Shown in pieces: positions 62,949-64,000 of a DNA stretch of 64,000 nt. Each line of letters starts with the position of its first letter. Within the stretch, counting starts at the first letter, position 1. The stretch comes from Glycomyces tenuis DSM 44171 (lineage in GTDB: Bacteria > Actinomycetota > Actinomycetes > Mycobacteriales > Micromonosporaceae). The stretch covers positions 124,001 through 188,000 of the forward strand of contig NZ_ATYW01000005.1 of NCBI RefSeq assembly GCF_000427885.1. Reading direction: 5' to 3'. The position numbers were made by a program, and so were the translations under genes. The notes below the pieces were generated by a model. It made no database searches. It worked only from the letters and a program-made list of their open reading frames with translations, and was not told the DNA's origin.

Positions 62949-63770
62949 TCACAGACCGTCCGGCGTCTCCACGGGCGGCGCCTCCACGGCGAACGCCGGG
63001 TAGCCGACGACGCGGTCGGTGTGGCCGGTGGTGTCGGCGGAGGTGCCGAGCGCGAGCTGGCGCGGGCGCCGCCCGGTCGCGTCGGCCCAGGCGACGGTGC
63101 CGCGCAGGGCGAACACGCCGCAGGCGTGGGTGGTGGAGATCTCGCGGGGACGCAGGCCTCGGATGGCCTCGGCGGTGCCCCCGTCGATGCGGCGGGCGGT
63201 CTCCAGGTCGTGGTAGTGCGACAGGTCGGTCGAGCACAGCAGGACGGCGCCCTCCCCGGCCTCGGCCAGGAGCGAGGCGATGACGCGCGCGGTGTCGGGC
63301 GTCTGGCTCATGCCGACGGCCACGGGCGTGACGGTGAAGCCCTCGCCGAGGGCGACCTGGAGGAACGGCAGCTGCACTTCCAGGGAGTGCTCCTCGGTGT
63401 GCGGGAGCCGCGAGGAGCCGACGACCCCCGTGGGCGCGGCCTCGATGAGCCCGAGCGGCGTCTCCCAGGCCGTGTAGGGGGCGGCGGCGTGCCCGCGCAG
63501 CGGGTGGTGGTGGGAGGGGCCGACGAGGACCACGCGCTCGATGCGGTCGCGGTGGCGGGCCAGGCGCGCGTACACCTCGGCGGCCACGCGTCCGGAGAAG
63601 CGGTGTCCGGCGTGGGGCACGATGTAGGCGCGCGCGAGCGGCTCGCCGCTCGGGACGTCGACCGCGTCGACGAGACGGGCGGTCTCGGCGCGGAGGCGGT
63701 CGGGGTCGGCGGAGTAGAACCGTCCGGCGACGGCCGGCGGCCTGACGGTGTCTGATGTCGTCAAGGGCAT
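62949..63770 (-). CDS. amrB: MEMO1-like protein (AmmeMemoRadiSam protein B)
   Basis: A 273-residue protein of the MEMO family. It begins RPPAVAGRFYSADP, has IVPHAGHRFSG (His53 of the metal-binding set), VLVGPSHHHP, HSLEVQLPFLQ and CSTDLSHYHD, which line the active-site cleft. In bacteria it is encoded with a radical SAM enzyme and often an AMMECR1 protein. Here the radical SAM gene lies just upstream (63833 onwards). Its biochemical role is unsettled, with dioxygenase-like or aryl/methyl-transfer chemistry suggested. ATG 63770 has GAGAG upstream. Confidence 0.9.
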   Translation of the reverse strand: MPLTTSDTVRPPAVAGRFYSADPDRLRAETARLVDAVDVPSGEPLARAYIVPHAGHRFSGRVAAEVYARLARHRDRIERVVLVGPSHHHPLRGHAAAPYTAWETPLGLIEAAPTGVVGSSRLPHTEEHSLEVQLPFLQVALGEGFTVTPVAVGMSQTPDTARVIASLLAEAGEGAVLLCSTDLSHYHDLETARRIDGGTAEAIRGLRPREISTTHACGVFALRGTVAWADATGRRPRQLALGTSADTTGHTDRVVGYPAFAVEAPPVETPDGL

Positions 63771-63832
63771 GTTCTCGCGTCTCTCGGGTTATGGTTCCTG
63801 CTGTGCTGTACCGGGCCACCAGCTGGGCTGTG

Positions 63833-64000
63833 TTACTTATGGGACGATGCGGTGAGGCGGATCGGTTGCCGCCTCGGACCCCAGTCTCCGGCCTTTCCCT
63901 CGTAGACACCGGGAATGTTCACGCCGCAGAATGAGCATTGTCCGGAATTTGACAACGCATAACGGTCAATCCGGTACCAATCGCGGATCACGAGAGCTTC
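63833..64000 (-). CDS. amrS: Radical SAM enzyme of AmmeMemoRadiSam system (C-terminus only)
   Basis: The last 55 codons of a gene that enters from the right edge. They read VIRDWYRIDRYALSNSGQ, then a CxxC (CSFCGVNIPG) and KAGDWGPRRQPIRL before the stop. The Arg-Asp-Trp-Tyr, the Gly-x-Cys-x-x-Cys-Gly and the Pro-Gly match the C-terminus of the radical SAM protein in this system. The catalytic CxxxCxxC lies outside the window. The stop is 62 bases before the MEMO gene, with which it should form an operon. Confidence 0.8.
   Translation of the reverse strand, partial: EALVIRDWYRIDRYALSNSGQCSFCGVNIPGVYEGKAGDWGPRRQPIRLTASSHK

Overview
The window is 64 kb of very GC-rich DNA with actinobacterial hallmarks: an Lsr2 nucleoid protein, an XRE/DUF397 pair, a WXG-type secreted protein, a DivIVA-domain protein, ClpC, GTG starts, several apparently leaderless promoters and hairpin terminators mostly without U-tracts. 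A filamentous actinomycete is the best guess, perhaps near the Glycomycetales, but no rRNA or other decisive marker is present, so this is inference.

Bases 1-11,500 are mostly housekeeping. A Leloir galactose operon (DeoR-type regulator, galT, galE, galK cut by the window edge) runs leftward. Then come trpS, a 2H phosphoesterase, a zinc-ribbon protein, a small secreted protein, and a purine block (DUF6350 membrane protein, purN, vanZ-like gene, ZTP riboswitch, purH). A nuclease gene follows.

Bases 11,600-18,600 hold an orphan ribbon-helix-helix protein, a NarL-type two-component system divergent from an ABC ATPase that lacks a permease, a divergent MFS exporter/MarR pair with leaderless promoters, a Pro/Gln-rich membrane protein and a stand-alone cobalamin-binding protein. 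A 590-base intergenic region follows, with three tandem hairpins sharing one loop sequence, and then sucCD.

Bases 21,400-36,700 are accessory: a WXG-like two-gene unit, a secreted DPxW-repeat peptide, a broken copy of a hydrolase gene whose intact paralogue lies 5 kb away, XRE/DUF397, VOC and MerR genes, RidA/CGNR, two transposase tails, a serine hydrolase with its small HTH regulator under twin operators, and several membrane proteins of unknown role. A 27-bp tandem repeat closes this part.

Bases 36,700-45,800 carry a complete peptide ABC importer (dppABCDF-like) and the recombination/replication block recR, ybaB/ebfC, dnaX. Bases 45,900-51,400 carry a lipoprotein-MFP-ATPase-permease export operon divergent from an OmpR-type two-component system. 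Next is a leftward operon of truncated hemoglobin, flavohemoglobin and a DivIVA-domain protein. SRP RNA and tRNA-Thr(CGT) are arranged head to tail, with tRNA-Ser(GGA) divergent.

Bases 54,800-64,000 hold two lipoproteins, a HAD phosphatase, cutA, clpC with an unusually repeat-rich upstream region, lsr2, lysS, and the MEMO plus radical-SAM genes of an AmmeMemoRadiSam system running off the right edge.
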